From Polaromonas sp. 39-63-25 (GTDB taxonomy: Bacteria; Pseudomonadota; Gammaproteobacteria; Burkholderiales; Burkholderiaceae_C): a stretch of DNA of 64,000 bases. Each line of letters opens with the position of its first letter. The first letter of the stretch is position 1. The translations under genes and the position numbers were made by a program. The stretch lies in NCBI RefSeq assembly GCF_002278925.1, contig NZ_NCJH01000002.1:286985-350984 (forward strand), given 5' to 3'. Positions 17,033 through 26,700 of the stretch are shown here, one piece after another. Under the pieces are notes generated by a model. It made no database searches and was not told where the DNA came from. It was given only the letters and a program-made list of their open reading frames with translations.

Positions 17033-18607
17033 TTACGCTTCAGCGGAGCGGCCCTTCATCGCAAAAATGCCTTGCGGGCGTTTTTGAATGAAGATGATGA
17101 TGAGCACCAGCACCGCAATCTTGGCCAGCACCGCACCGGTCCAGCCTTCGAGGAATTTGTTCAGGATACCCAGGCCCATGGCCGCATAGACGGTGCCGGC
17201 CAGCTGGCCCACACCGCCCAGCACTACCACCATGAAGGCATCGACGATGTAGCCCTGGCCCAGGTCCGGGCCGACGTTGCCGACCTGGCTCAACGCGCAG
17301 CCGGCCAGGCCCGCAATGCCTGAGCCGAGTGCAAACGCATAGGTGTCCACCCGCGCGGTGTTCACACCCATGCAGGAAGCAATCGGCCTGTTCTGCGTGA
17401 CGCCGCGCACAAACAGGCCCAGCCGCGTCCTGCTGATCAGCCAGGCCATGCCCAGCAGCACCGCAATCGCAAAGCCGATGATGACCAGGCGGTTGTAAGG
17501 CAGCGACAGATTGCCCAGCACCTGCACACCGCCGCTCATCCAGACCGGGTTCTCCACGCCGACGTTTTGTGCGCCGAAGATGGAACGCACCAGTTGCTGC
17601 AGCATCAGGCTGATACCCCAGGTGGCCAGCAGCGTCTCGAGTGGGCGACCGTAAAGAAAACGGATCACGCCGCGTTCCAATGCCGCACCCATCAGCGCCG
17701 AGGCCATGAAAGCCACCGGCACGGCCGCCAGCAGGTACCAGTCGAACAGGCCGGGCAGATACTTCTGGAACAGGCCCTGCACCACGTAGGTGGCGTAGGC
17801 GCCAATCATCATGAGTTCGCCGTGCGCCATGTTGATGACGCCCATCAGGCCGTAGGTGATGGCCAGGCCCAGCGCCACCAGCAGCAGGATGCTGCCCAGA
17901 CTGATCCCGCTGAAGATGGCACCGAGCTTGTCGCCCCAGGCCAGCGCCGACTCGACCTTGCGCAGCGAGCCTTGCAGCGCGCTCTTGACCTCGGCGTCGT
18001 CCTCTTCCGCCAGGCGTGCGATCAGCACCGTCTTGCTGATCGGGTTGTTGCTGCCCGACAGGCGGGCCGCGGCTTCCAGGCGTTTGCGCTTGTCGCTGCT
18101 ACCCAGCAGGATGGTGGCGCGCACCATCTCTAACTGGGTCTTGAGCGCAGGAACCGTCTCGGCCGCGTACGCTTTCTCGATCAGCGGCAGGCGGACTTCA
18201 TCGGCACCGCCAGACAGCGTCTTGATCGCCTCGGCGCGGACCTTTTCATCCTTGGAGAATAATTTGAGTGAGGCCAGCGCATTGTCCAGCTCGCCACGCA
18301 TCAGGTTGTTGTTGATCACGTCCTCGGCCTCGGCAGGCACCGGCAACTCGGCACCGCTGACAGGGTCGTAGCCCTTGTCGTCCTTGATGACAAACACCTT
18401 GTCGCCGGCCGTCTTCACCGCGTCGTCGGCCAGGGCCTGGATAAAGGCAGCAGTTTTTTCGTCAGGCACGGCCGAGGCCTTGACCAGCGCCTCGACCCGG
18501 GCTTCGGTCTCACCCAGCGCCATGCCCCTGACCTCTTCCGGCGTCAAGGCGTGTGCACCGGCGGACAGTAAAAAAGCGGCAAATAAAAGAAGTGTGCGCA
18601 TCATCAT
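17033..18607 (-). CDS. urtB: Urea ABC transporter permease UrtB
   Basis: A 524-residue LivH-like permease. The first ~20 residues are a signal peptide (MMMRTLLLFAAFLLSAGAHA). A periplasmic, charged helical region of about 215 residues follows, then about eight membrane segments (from LGSILLLVALGLAITYG). The long N-terminal extension is usual for proteobacterial UrtB. I chose the first of three consecutive ATGs at 18607; the ORF extends to 18703 but the signal peptide fits the internal start. It is separated from urtA by a terminator-like hairpin. Confidence 0.93.
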   Translation of the reverse strand: MMMRTLLLFAAFLLSAGAHALTPEEVRGMALGETEARVEALVKASAVPDEKTAAFIQALADDAVKTAGDKVFVIKDDKGYDPVSGAELPVPAEAEDVINNNLMRGELDNALASLKLFSKDEKVRAEAIKTLSGGADEVRLPLIEKAYAAETVPALKTQLEMVRATILLGSSDKRKRLEAAARLSGSNNPISKTVLIARLAEEDDAEVKSALQGSLRKVESALAWGDKLGAIFSGISLGSILLLVALGLAITYGLMGVINMAHGELMMIGAYATYVVQGLFQKYLPGLFDWYLLAAVPVAFMASALMGAALERGVIRFLYGRPLETLLATWGISLMLQQLVRSIFGAQNVGVENPVWMSGGVQVLGNLSLPYNRLVIIGFAIAVLLGMAWLISRTRLGLFVRGVTQNRPIASCMGVNTARVDTYAFALGSGIAGLAGCALSQVGNVGPDLGQGYIVDAFMVVVLGGVGQLAGTVYAAMGLGILNKFLEGWTGAVLAKIAVLVLIIIFIQKRPQGIFAMKGRSAEA

Positions 18608-18734
18608 GGTAAAGAACCTGTAGGGTGGGCACGGTAGCGCGCCGGTGCGGCTCGCTGCGGTGCACAGACTGCAACTTCCTTGGAAAAAAATAATCCGATT
18701 CATGCACCGGAGTAGTGCAAGAATTGGGCCAGAC

Positions 18735-18773
18735 CAAAAAAAGCCGCACCTGTTTCTGCAACCCAGGTGCGGC
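18735..18773 (-). terminator. Hairpin terminator between urtA and urtB
   Basis: On the minus strand, a 10-base-pair stem (GCCGCACCTG/CAGGTGCGGC, 18743-18773) is followed by a run of seven Ts. It lies downstream of the urtA stop (18809) and upstream of urtB. It could partially terminate transcription so that the binding protein is made in excess over the membrane subunits. A second hairpin (CCGCAGGTC/GACCTGCGG) lies at 18779-18800. Confidence 0.8.
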
Positions 18774-18808
18774 TTGCACCGCAGGTCGACAGACCTGCGG
18801 CAGCGGCC

Positions 18809-20086
18809 TTATTTGCTGGCCATTTTTGCCGGCTCGTCAGGCTTCTTGTCGTTGCCTTCGATGTACGGGCTCCATGGCTTGGCTTTCACCGGGCCAGGTG
18901 TCTTCCACACCACGTTGAACTGGCCGTCGGCCTTGATCTCGCCGATAAACACCGACTTGTGGAGGTGGTGGTTTTTCTCGTCCATCTTGGAGACGATGCC
19001 CGACGGTGCCTTGAAAGTCTGGCCAGCCATGGCGGCAATCACCTTGTCGGTGTCGGTGGACTTGGCTTTCTCGACCGCCTGCTTCCACATGTTGATGCCG
19101 ATGTAGGTGGCTTCCATCGGATCGTTGGTCAGCGGCTTGTCCTTGTGGCCGGCGATACCCTTGGCCTTCGCGTAGGTCGACCATTTCTTGATGAACTCGG
19201 TGTTGGCCGGGCTCTTGATGGACTGGAAGTAGTTCCAGGCAGCCAGGTGGCCGACCAGCGGTTTCGTGTCCACGCCGCGCAGCTCTTCTTCACCCACGGA
19301 GAAAGCGACAACTGGCACATCCTTGGCCTTCAGGCCGGCGTTGCCCAGTTCCTTGTAGAAAGGAACGTTGGAGTCGCCATTGATGGTGGAGACCACAGCG
19401 GTTTTGCCGCCAGCAGAGAATTTCTTCACGTCAGCCACGATGGTCTGGTAGTCGGAATGGCCGAACGGTGTGTATTTCTCATCGATGTCGCTGTCCTTCA
19501 CACCCTTGCTCTTCAGGTAGGCGCGCAGGATCTTGTTGGTGGTGCGTGGGTACACATAGTCGGTGCCCAGCAGCACCCAGCGCTTGGCGCCGCCGCCGGC
19601 CTTGCTCATCAGGTAGTCCACGGCAGGAATGGCTTGCTGGTTGGGTGCTGCACCGGTGTAGAACACGTTCTTGGACAGCTCTTCACCTTCGTACTGCACG
19701 GGGTAGAACAGCAGGCCGTTCATTTCTTCAACCACCGGGAGTACCGACTTGCGCGACACCGAGGTCCAGCAGCCAAAAATCACCGAAACCTTGTCCTGGC
19801 CGAGCAACTGCTTGGTTTTTTCAGCAAACAGGGGCCAGTTGGAGGCAGGGTCCACGATCACGGGCTCGAGCTTCTTGCCCATCACGCCGCCCTTGGCGTT
19901 GATTTCGTCAATCGCCATCAGCACGGTGTCTTTCAACACGGTTTCCGAAATGGCCATGGTGCCCGACAGGCTGTGCAGAATGCCCACCTTGATGGTGCCG
20001 CCCGACTGGGCATGGGCTGGCAGGACAGAGAGGCCCGCCAGGGCGACGGCGGCGCTCAGCGCCTTGAGGGTAAAACGACGTTGCAT
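18809..20086 (-). CDS. urtA: Urea ABC transporter substrate-binding protein UrtA
   Basis: A 425-residue periplasmic binding protein of the amide/urea (FmdD/UrtA) family. Residues 1-27 are a signal peptide ending in LPAHAQ. The mature part starts GTIKVGILHSLSGTMAISET, and the family motif FGCWTSVSRKSVLPVVE is present. GGAGAA precedes the ATG at 20086, which I chose over the in-frame upstream codons because it gives the signal peptide. It is the first gene of urtABCDE, with about 200 bases of leader. Confidence 0.95.
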   Translation of the reverse strand: MQRRFTLKALSAAVALAGLSVLPAHAQSGGTIKVGILHSLSGTMAISETVLKDTVLMAIDEINAKGGVMGKKLEPVIVDPASNWPLFAEKTKQLLGQDKVSVIFGCWTSVSRKSVLPVVEEMNGLLFYPVQYEGEELSKNVFYTGAAPNQQAIPAVDYLMSKAGGGAKRWVLLGTDYVYPRTTNKILRAYLKSKGVKDSDIDEKYTPFGHSDYQTIVADVKKFSAGGKTAVVSTINGDSNVPFYKELGNAGLKAKDVPVVAFSVGEEELRGVDTKPLVGHLAAWNYFQSIKSPANTEFIKKWSTYAKAKGIAGHKDKPLTNDPMEATYIGINMWKQAVEKAKSTDTDKVIAAMAGQTFKAPSGIVSKMDEKNHHLHKSVFIGEIKADGQFNVVWKTPGPVKAKPWSPYIEGNDKKPDEPAKMASK

Positions 20087-20196
20087 GTGTGCTTCTCCGG
20101 TAGGTAAGTAGTTCGCGTTTCGCCTCGCACAGCCACCAGGGAAGGGACTTTTGCGAAGCGATGAGGCGATTCTGGGCACCGGCAGGGGATTGGGGA

Positions 20197-20214
20197 ATAC
20201 GCCGGGTGGCGTAT
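20197..20214. promoter_or_regulatory. Possible operator: inverted repeat upstream of urtA
   Basis: ATACGCC and GGCGTAT, spaced by four bases, form a perfect 7-base-pair inverted repeat about 110 bases upstream of the urtA start. Its size and position suit a regulator site or the stem of a leader. There is no direct evidence of function. Confidence 0.25.
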
Positions 20215-20306
20215 GCGCAAGAGGATCACAACGAGCGCTTGCTCGCTGCCAAGCCAGTCACACACCCTCCTTTGACATTTATCTTCATCCGGTTCAGGAT
20301 GGCGTG

Positions 20307-20732
20307 ATGCTCATCAAATTTTCACCCTCCCTGTTCGCGGCCATGGCCGTTTCCGGCTTTTTGGTCGGCTGCCAATCTGCGGGGCAACCCGCCAACATGC
20401 CACCCTTCGGCTCGATGGCGCAAATCACGTCCATCTCGCCCGACACCACCAGGGTTCTTCGCGCCGGCGAACAAGTCAGGCTGAGGGTTGACGTCAGTCA
20501 TGTCCTGACCTCGCCATCGGGAACAATCAAACTTCTCGTTCTCGCGGCCGACAGTTCGGAGCTTGGCCAGGATGTCAAGGTGATCACCAAGGGAAGTGGA
20601 AAGTCCACGCTGGAAACCCAATTCACCGTCCCGGGCACCACGGAAATTCGCGTGTTTGCACCGCTGATTGTTCAGGGAGAAAGCTCGGGCTCAGCAGCGG
20701 ATGGCCGATCCTACAAGGTGGTTCCCCGTTGA
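20307..20732 (+). CDS. Hypothetical lipoprotein
   Basis: A 141-residue protein with a lipoprotein signal (lipobox GFLVGC, cysteine at about residue 20). A Ser/Thr-rich beta-type domain follows that resembles an Ig-like or cadherin-like sandwich (RAGEQVRLRVDVSH..). ATG at 20307 is used; a GTG lies one codon upstream. I do not recognise a family. It stands alone between urtA and a convergent AI-2E-type gene. Confidence 0.65.
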   Translation: MLIKFSPSLFAAMAVSGFLVGCQSAGQPANMPPFGSMAQITSISPDTTRVLRAGEQVRLRVDVSHVLTSPSGTIKLLVLAADSSELGQDVKVITKGSGKSTLETQFTVPGTTEIRVFAPLIVQGESSGSAADGRSYKVVPR

Positions 20733-20801
20733 GGGTGGGTCCGGCACTTCCCGACACCTGACTCCGAAACTGGTCCACCAGGAGATGCCGTTACGCAGAC
20801 G

Positions 20802-21896
20802 TCACGGCCGCTTGGGCGGCTCGGCCACCTGCGCCTGCCGCGCCTTGGAAAACAGACCCCAGGCGGCCATGAACATCGCCGCGATCACGGGGCCGATGAC
20901 AAAGCCGTTCAGGCCGAACAGCGCCATACCGCCCAGCGTGGACACCAGCACCACGTAGTCGGGCATCTTGGTGTCCTTGCCGACCAGCACCGGGCGCAGG
21001 ATGTTGTCCACCAGGCCGATGACCAGCACGCCGAAGGCGATCAGCACCACGCCCTGGACGATGGCCCCCGTGGCCAGGAAATAAATCGCGACGGGCAGCC
21101 ACACCATGGCGGCCCCGACAGCCGGCAGCAACGACAAAAAGGCCATCAGCGTGCCCCACAGCACCGGTGCATGCACACCCAGCACCCACAGGATCAGACC
21201 GCCCAGCGCGCCCTGGATCAGGGCCACCACGATGTTGCCCTTGACCGTGGCGCGAATGACCGTGGTGAACTTGGCTGACAGCTTGCGCTTGACCTCCGCA
21301 TTGAGCGGCACGGCATCCTTGATGCGCATGACCAGGGCCGAACCGTCGAGCAGCAGGAAAAACAGCAGGTAGAGCATGACAAAAAAACTGACGAAAAAGT
21401 CGAAAGTGCCCTGGCCGATACTCAAGGCCTGCGTGGCAAAAAACTGGCTGCCCTTGGTCAGCCCTTCCGTGATCCGTTGCTGCACCAGCCCGAAGTTGTT
21501 CATGCCGAAGCGATCGAGCAGACTGGTGATCCAGGCCGGCAGGGCCTCGTAGACCTGCTGGAAGTAACGCGCCACACTGAGTTCACCCGACTGCAGGCGC
21601 TGGTAGACGCCACCGCCTTCCTGGATCAGCAGCGCGGTCACAATGCCCACCGGCAAAATGACCGCCACCAGGATGACCAGCAGTGTGAGCAACGCGGCGC
21701 CGACGCGCCTGGCCGGCATGGCCCTGAGCACGCGCAGGTACAGCGGCTTGAACATGATGGCCAGCACCGCAGCCCAGAACACCGCCCCGTAAAACGGCCA
21801 GAGTATCCACAGGAAGGCCACCGAAACGGCCAGCAGCACAAGCAGGAAGGTCTTGTCTTCAAGCGCGGTGGATGTCGCTTCGTCGGGGAGGTTCAT
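20802..21896 (-). CDS. AI-2E family transporter (PerM/YdiK-like)
   Basis: A 364-residue inner-membrane protein with the family layout: two N-terminal helices (FLLVLLAVSVAFLWILWPFYGAVFWAA), a soluble loop with VYEALPAWITSLLDRFG, then five or six helices ending in LVDNILRPVLVGKD, the hallmark C-terminal motif. Family members are proposed exporters (AI-2, small molecules) or Na+/H+ antiporters; the substrate is unknown. The start at 21896 gives the expected short polar N terminus. Confidence 0.88.
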   Translation of the reverse strand: MNLPDEATSTALEDKTFLLVLLAVSVAFLWILWPFYGAVFWAAVLAIMFKPLYLRVLRAMPARRVGAALLTLLVILVAVILPVGIVTALLIQEGGGVYQRLQSGELSVARYFQQVYEALPAWITSLLDRFGMNNFGLVQQRITEGLTKGSQFFATQALSIGQGTFDFFVSFFVMLYLLFFLLLDGSALVMRIKDAVPLNAEVKRKLSAKFTTVIRATVKGNIVVALIQGALGGLILWVLGVHAPVLWGTLMAFLSLLPAVGAAMVWLPVAIYFLATGAIVQGVVLIAFGVLVIGLVDNILRPVLVGKDTKMPDYVVLVSTLGGMALFGLNGFVIGPVIAAMFMAAWGLFSKARQAQVAEPPKRP

Positions 21897-22215
21897 GGCT
21901 TCGCGGTTCCTGCTGGATGGGGGTATCGCCCACCGCACAGACGCCACCGGGAAGACCGGTTTTTTGTTTGCGCGGTAGCGCTTCCCGATGATCGCACCAC
22001 CGATGGGGCTGCTCGCCAGCCCAGGGGGTTGCAACTTGTGGGACAGGCCGGACAGTTGCTGTCAGCGGGCAGCCCGAACAGCCTGGTGAGCGCAAAGAAA
22101 TGTGTCCCGATCCTCCACGGATGTAAAGTCACGCAACACCGTGCAACCTTGCTGGCGCCGGCACGTCTATTGGCGTTCAATGGTGCTCATGTTTGCCACT
22201 ACCGTCAGGAAACCC
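21897..22215. other. Divergent intergenic region
   Basis: The 319 bases between the AI-2E-type gene and the EF-hand gene should hold both promoters. I see no repeat, RNA gene or strong hairpin in it. The open frames here are upstream extensions of the flanking genes. Confidence 0.4.
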
Positions 22216-22623
22216 ATGACTTTGACCACCGCTTCACGGGGCGCATCTCGTACCCCGACCCGGACCCTCCTCGCCCTCGCCCTCGCCCTCGCCACTGCAG
22301 CGGCAGCCCTGCTGGCGCCGGCCGCACACGCCCAGCCGGCCGCGGCAGCGCCAGCCACGTCGCCAGCGGTTCAGGCACAGCCTGCGCCGTCCACCTCGGT
22401 AGTCTCCACGGCATCGGCCTCTACCGAACCCAGATACACCACCGGTGACATCGCGCGGGCATTCAGTTTCATGGACACCAACAAGGACGGCAAGATCAGC
22501 CGAGAAGAGGCCTCCGGCTTTCGCGGCGTGGCCAGGCACTTTGATGAAGCCGACACGAACAAGGACCGCACCCTGTCGCACCAGGAGTTCGAAAGCGCGT
22601 TGAATCAGGCCAAAAGCCGCTGA
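22216..22623 (+). CDS. EF-hand domain protein, exported
   Basis: A 135-residue protein with a long signal sequence (Ala/Leu stretch LLALALALATAAAALLAPAAHAQ), an Ala/Pro/Ser linker and a C-terminal EF-hand pair. The loops are DTNKDGKISREE and DTNKDRTLSHQE; the second has Arg at the usual Gly position. It is likely a periplasmic calcium-binding protein. ATG at 22216 is chosen; the ORF is open from 22102 but the signal peptide fits this start. The partner is unknown. Confidence 0.8.
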   Translation: MTLTTASRGASRTPTRTLLALALALATAAAALLAPAAHAQPAAAAPATSPAVQAQPAPSTSVVSTASASTEPRYTTGDIARAFSFMDTNKDGKISREEASGFRGVARHFDEADTNKDRTLSHQEFESALNQAKSR

Positions 22624-23087
22624 CTGGAAAATCACGGCGGGAACGCTCCCTGATTGATAGCGCCTTCGGCTTTCCCGTATTGGGCTACAGCCCTTTTTGG
22701 CATCCCGTTCTGTGTCCTCCGCTTCGGCTTTCCCGTATTGGGCTACAGCCCTTTTTGGCATCCCGTTCTGTGTCCTCCGGCATCTGCGCATCGGCGCTCG
22801 CAATCGGCAAGTGCGATGACTTCAGCAGCCTGTGCGCCGCGCTGCAACGTCTGTTGGGCCATGCTCCGCGTCCAGCACTGGCCAGCTTCTCCGGCTGGGT
22901 CTGGCTTTCAACCCTGGTGAGCGACTCGGCACGCCTCGCGCGACGGGCGCCTGGCTGTAGGACAACATCGCCGGAAGGCCCCCTATCAGCCAAATCGGAC
23001 AACAAAATCAAGGGTGACGCGTTATAAAGTATTCAACCAAGCACCGGACCCAGGCCCGGCCGATTAGCTAGCTACCAAGGTCACATC
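22624..23087. other. 464-base intergenic region with a tandem repeat
   Basis: This holds the two-copy 58-base tandem repeat at 22664-22779. The rest (22780-23087) shows no gene or clear signal. ORFs in the region run through the repeat and lack ribosome-binding sites. Confidence 0.5.
22664..22779 (+). repeat. Tandem 58-base direct repeat, two copies
   Basis: Units at 22664-22721 and 22722-22779 are identical by eye. Each starts CTTCGGCTTTCCCGTATTGG and ends TTCTGTGTCCTCCG. Each contains a small GGGCTACAGCCC palindrome. Confidence 0.95.
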
Positions 23088-23639
23088 ATGAACACGAAAC
23101 AACTGCATCAACTTCGCGCGCTGCCCCTCGTTTTGGCGTTTGCGTTCGCGGCAGGCTCCACCTGGGCCCAGAAACCCGAATGGGCCGGCCAGGGCAAAGG
23201 CGGAAAGCAGGAGCAAAACGAACGTTCCGGCGGCAAACCGGACAAAGCCGAACGCGGCGACAAGGGCAACGGCAACAACAAGGGCGGCCAGCAGGCCCGC
23301 CCGGCGCAACAGGACGTCCGGGTCGGCGCTTACTTCGGCGACCAGCAGCGCGTGGTGATCCGCGACTACTACGGCAAGCAGTACAAGGCAGGTCGCTGCC
23401 CTCCCGGCCTGGCCAAGAAAAACAATGGCTGCATGCCTCCGGGGCAGGCCAAAAAATGGGCCATGGGCCAGCCGCTGCCGCGTGACGTGGTGTTTTACCC
23501 GGTGCCCAACGCCGTGCTGATCCAGCTGGGCACGCCCCCTGCCGGCCACAAATATGTGCGCGTGGCCAGCGACATTCTGCTGATCGCCGTGGGAACCAGC
23601 ATGGTGGTGGACGCCATTCAGGACCTGGGCCGGATGTAA
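23088..23639 (+). CDS. CigR/RcnB-like exported protein
   Basis: A 183-residue protein with a signal peptide (ending STWAQ, about residue 27) and a long Gly/Lys/Asn-rich disordered segment (about 28-80). The C-terminal part contains LPPGLAKK-type CPPGLAKKNNGCMPPGQAKKW repeats and ends in GHKYVRVASDILLIAVGTSMVVDAI, which matches the CigR family of inner-membrane proteins. CigR is described as an anti-virulence factor in Salmonella; the role in this organism is unknown. The ATG follows a weak ribosome-binding site and is set by the signal peptide. Confidence 0.75.
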   Translation: MNTKQLHQLRALPLVLAFAFAAGSTWAQKPEWAGQGKGGKQEQNERSGGKPDKAERGDKGNGNNKGGQQARPAQQDVRVGAYFGDQQRVVIRDYYGKQYKAGRCPPGLAKKNNGCMPPGQAKKWAMGQPLPRDVVFYPVPNAVLIQLGTPPAGHKYVRVASDILLIAVGTSMVVDAIQDLGRM

Positions 23640-23702
23640 ACACCCTGAGGCGGGCTTGCGGCAGCAGGCCCGCCGCTCAAAGGCGGGGCACCCTTGCTTC
23701 GA

Positions 23703-26700
23703 TCAGCGCGTCTGGCTGAGAACCCGCTGCAGCGTCTGCAGCAACTCATCGTTCGAGGTTTGCGCCTTGACCAGCACGGCAGCGGCCCGGGTTCCCTGGG
23801 CGCGGTCCACCTCGCTGGCCGAGAAAACCACGACCGGCGGCGGCCGCTCCAGCGCTTCGATGTCGGCCAGCAGATCCCAGCCTGATTCACCGGGCAGGCT
23901 CAGATCGAGCAGGATCAGGTCGTAGGTCCGCGCCGCCAGGCATGCGCGGGCTTCCTGCAGCGTGGCGGCAAATTCAAAGGTGGCGAAGTCCTGCACGATC
24001 GCTGCCGTGATGCGCTGGATATCCAGATCGTCTTCAACATGCAGGATGCGGGGCTTACCCTCGGCCATGCCCTTCATCGCATGGCGCAGACTGCGGATCA
24101 GCAGATTTTCATCAATCGGCTTTTCGAGCCAGTCGGAAACCGTCAGCGACTGGTTGTTGAACTGGATCTGGCCCTCCCCGGCCATGGCCGACACCACCAC
24201 AATGGGCAGATCCCGCGTGCCTTCCTGGCTGCGCAGGGTGCGGATGAGCGTGATGCCATCCTGGTCGGGCAGCTTGAGGTCCAGCGTCATCGCGGCATAC
24301 CGGTTGGCCGCCAGGTGGGCCATCGCCTCGGAGGCGCTGTAAACCATGTCGCTGTCAAAGCCGCCCTTGTCCAGCATCATCGCGATCAGGCGGGCAATGT
24401 CTCTATCGTCTTCGCAGATCAGCACGCATGGCCGGGTGAAAACCCGGGTTTCTACGGGAAGGCGCGGTGCAGCCTCTTTCCATTCGGGCAGTTCAAAGAA
24501 GAACGTGGAGCCCACGCCGACTTTGCTGTCAAAACCCACGCTGCCGCCGAGGCGTTCGACAATCGCCCTGGAAATATTCAGGCCCAGCCCGGTGCCGCCC
24601 TTCTGGCGCGTGTCGGACGAATCCGCCTGGGAAAACTTCTGGAAGATGCGCTTGCGGAATTCTTCCGGAACGCCTGGCCCATGATCACGCACTTCCACCC
24701 GCACGCCGAGGCCGGCGCGTTTGACATCGACCTCCACCACCCCGCCCGGCGGTGAATATTTCATCGCGTTGGACAGCAGGTTGGTCACGACCTGGGCCAG
24801 GCGGTCAGTGTCCACATGAACCCGCAGGTCACCCTCCGGAAAATTCAGGCGCAAGCTGACGTTCTGCGCAGCCCCAAAACCTTCGTTGGCCGCCAGCACC
24901 TGTACCAGCAAGGGCTGGAGGTCGACCACCTGCAGGTCCAGGCGCATCTTGCCGGACTCGATCTTTTCGATGTCGAGGATGTCGTTGATCAGACGGATCA
25001 GTCGCTCGCAGTTGTTCCTGGCAATGTCCACCAGGGTCTTGACGCGCTCCGGCAACTCGCCGGCCACGCCGCCGGAGATCAGCCCCAGCGAACCACGGAT
25101 GGAGGTGAGCGGCGTGCGCAACTCGTGACTGACCGTGGAGACAAATTCGCTCTTCATGCGGTCGATGCGCTTGAGTTCGGTCACATCGGTCGCCAGCGAA
25201 TAAAACCCGATGACCTCGCCTTCTTCCTTGCCGTCGCCGTAACGTGGAAAATAATTGACCACGTAGTCGCGGTGGTCGCCGCGTGCGGTTTTCTGGGTGC
25301 GCTCGTAGACCACCGGGTAACCCGACAGGACCTCGTCTACCTGGGCGCGCACGACCTGGTAAAGCTCCTCGCCCATGACCTCGAGCAGGGTTTTTCCGTC
25401 GATCTGCTCATGCGACAGGCCAAACCCTTCTTCATAGGCCCGGTTGTGAAAGCGAAAGCGCTGCGCCTTGTCGACATAGGCGATCAGGGCCGGCACGGTG
25501 TCCGTGATCTCGCGCAACTGCTGCTCGCTGTCCCGCAGCGCGTTACTCACGCGGTGCATCTCGGTGGTGTCGCGGCCGGTTCCGTGGTACCCGGTAAAAC
25601 GACCGGACGAATCGAAGATCGGCTCCCCGCTGATGCTGATATGACGAACACTTCCCTTGCGGCCAAGCAGGGAAATTTCCAGGTCGCGAAAAACCTCGTG
25701 CCGCGCGAGCTGTGCCTTGTGGCCCTCCCAGACACGGTCATCCATGTCCACATGGTTCAGCTCCCAGGGCGTCTTGCCGATGGCGTCGCGGGAAATTGCC
25801 GACAGCCGGGTCGCCTCGCCTGGAACCGGAACAAAACGGAAATTTTCATCCTGCTGCCAGAACCAGTCGGACGACAGCTCGGTCAGTGCGCGAAAGCGCT
25901 CTTCACTCTCGCGCAGGATGCGTTCGGCCTCTTTTCGTTCGGTGGTGTCCTGCACCTGGACAATGAAGTGCAGCGGCTTGCGGTCAGGGTCGCGCACCAG
26001 CGAACACGTCAGAGAGCCCCAGACAATATGTCCGGACTTGTGGATATAGCGCTTTTCCCGCTGGTAGGTTTCAATCTCGCCGTCCAGCGCCCTTTTTCGC
26101 TGCAGCAGATCCCATTCGATGTCGTCCGGATGGGTGAGGTCGTGCACGGTGCGGGCCAGCATCTCCGCTTCGGAGTAGCCGAGCATCTGGCAAAAGGCAC
26201 TGTTGACCCGGATCCGGCGGGAGTTGATGGCGATCAGCGCCATGCCGATCGCTGCATGCTCGAAAGCACTGCTGAACTGCTGGTCGCCGGCGGAAAAAAT
26301 ATCGTTGTCACTGCTGATCAGCGAACCCGCCGTATCCCGGGCGGCCGGGCCGGTGTCCCTGAACAGGTGGCGTGAGCGGGGCAGGGCCAGCGCGATGCCC
26401 GCGTCTTCTCCGGAAACATCGTCACCCGGCAAGGCATTGCCCTGGTCGCTTCCGAGCGTGAAATAAAACGTGCTGCCTTCGCCCAACACGGAACTTGCCC
26501 AGATCCGCCCGCCGTGACGAATGATGATGCGTTTGACCGTGGCCAGGCCGATGCCGCTGCCAGCAAACTCTTCCGGCGAATGCAGGCGCTGGAAAGTGCC
26601 GAACAGCTTGTCGGCATAAGCCATGTCGAATCCCGCGCCGTTGTCCCGGACAAAATACACCGGCGGCTGGTCGGCAACGGTTTCCCTGCCGATCATGATC

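Noticed and set aside
22664-22779. Possible CRISPR array
   Set aside because: Two directly adjacent identical units with no spacers; no cas genes in the window.
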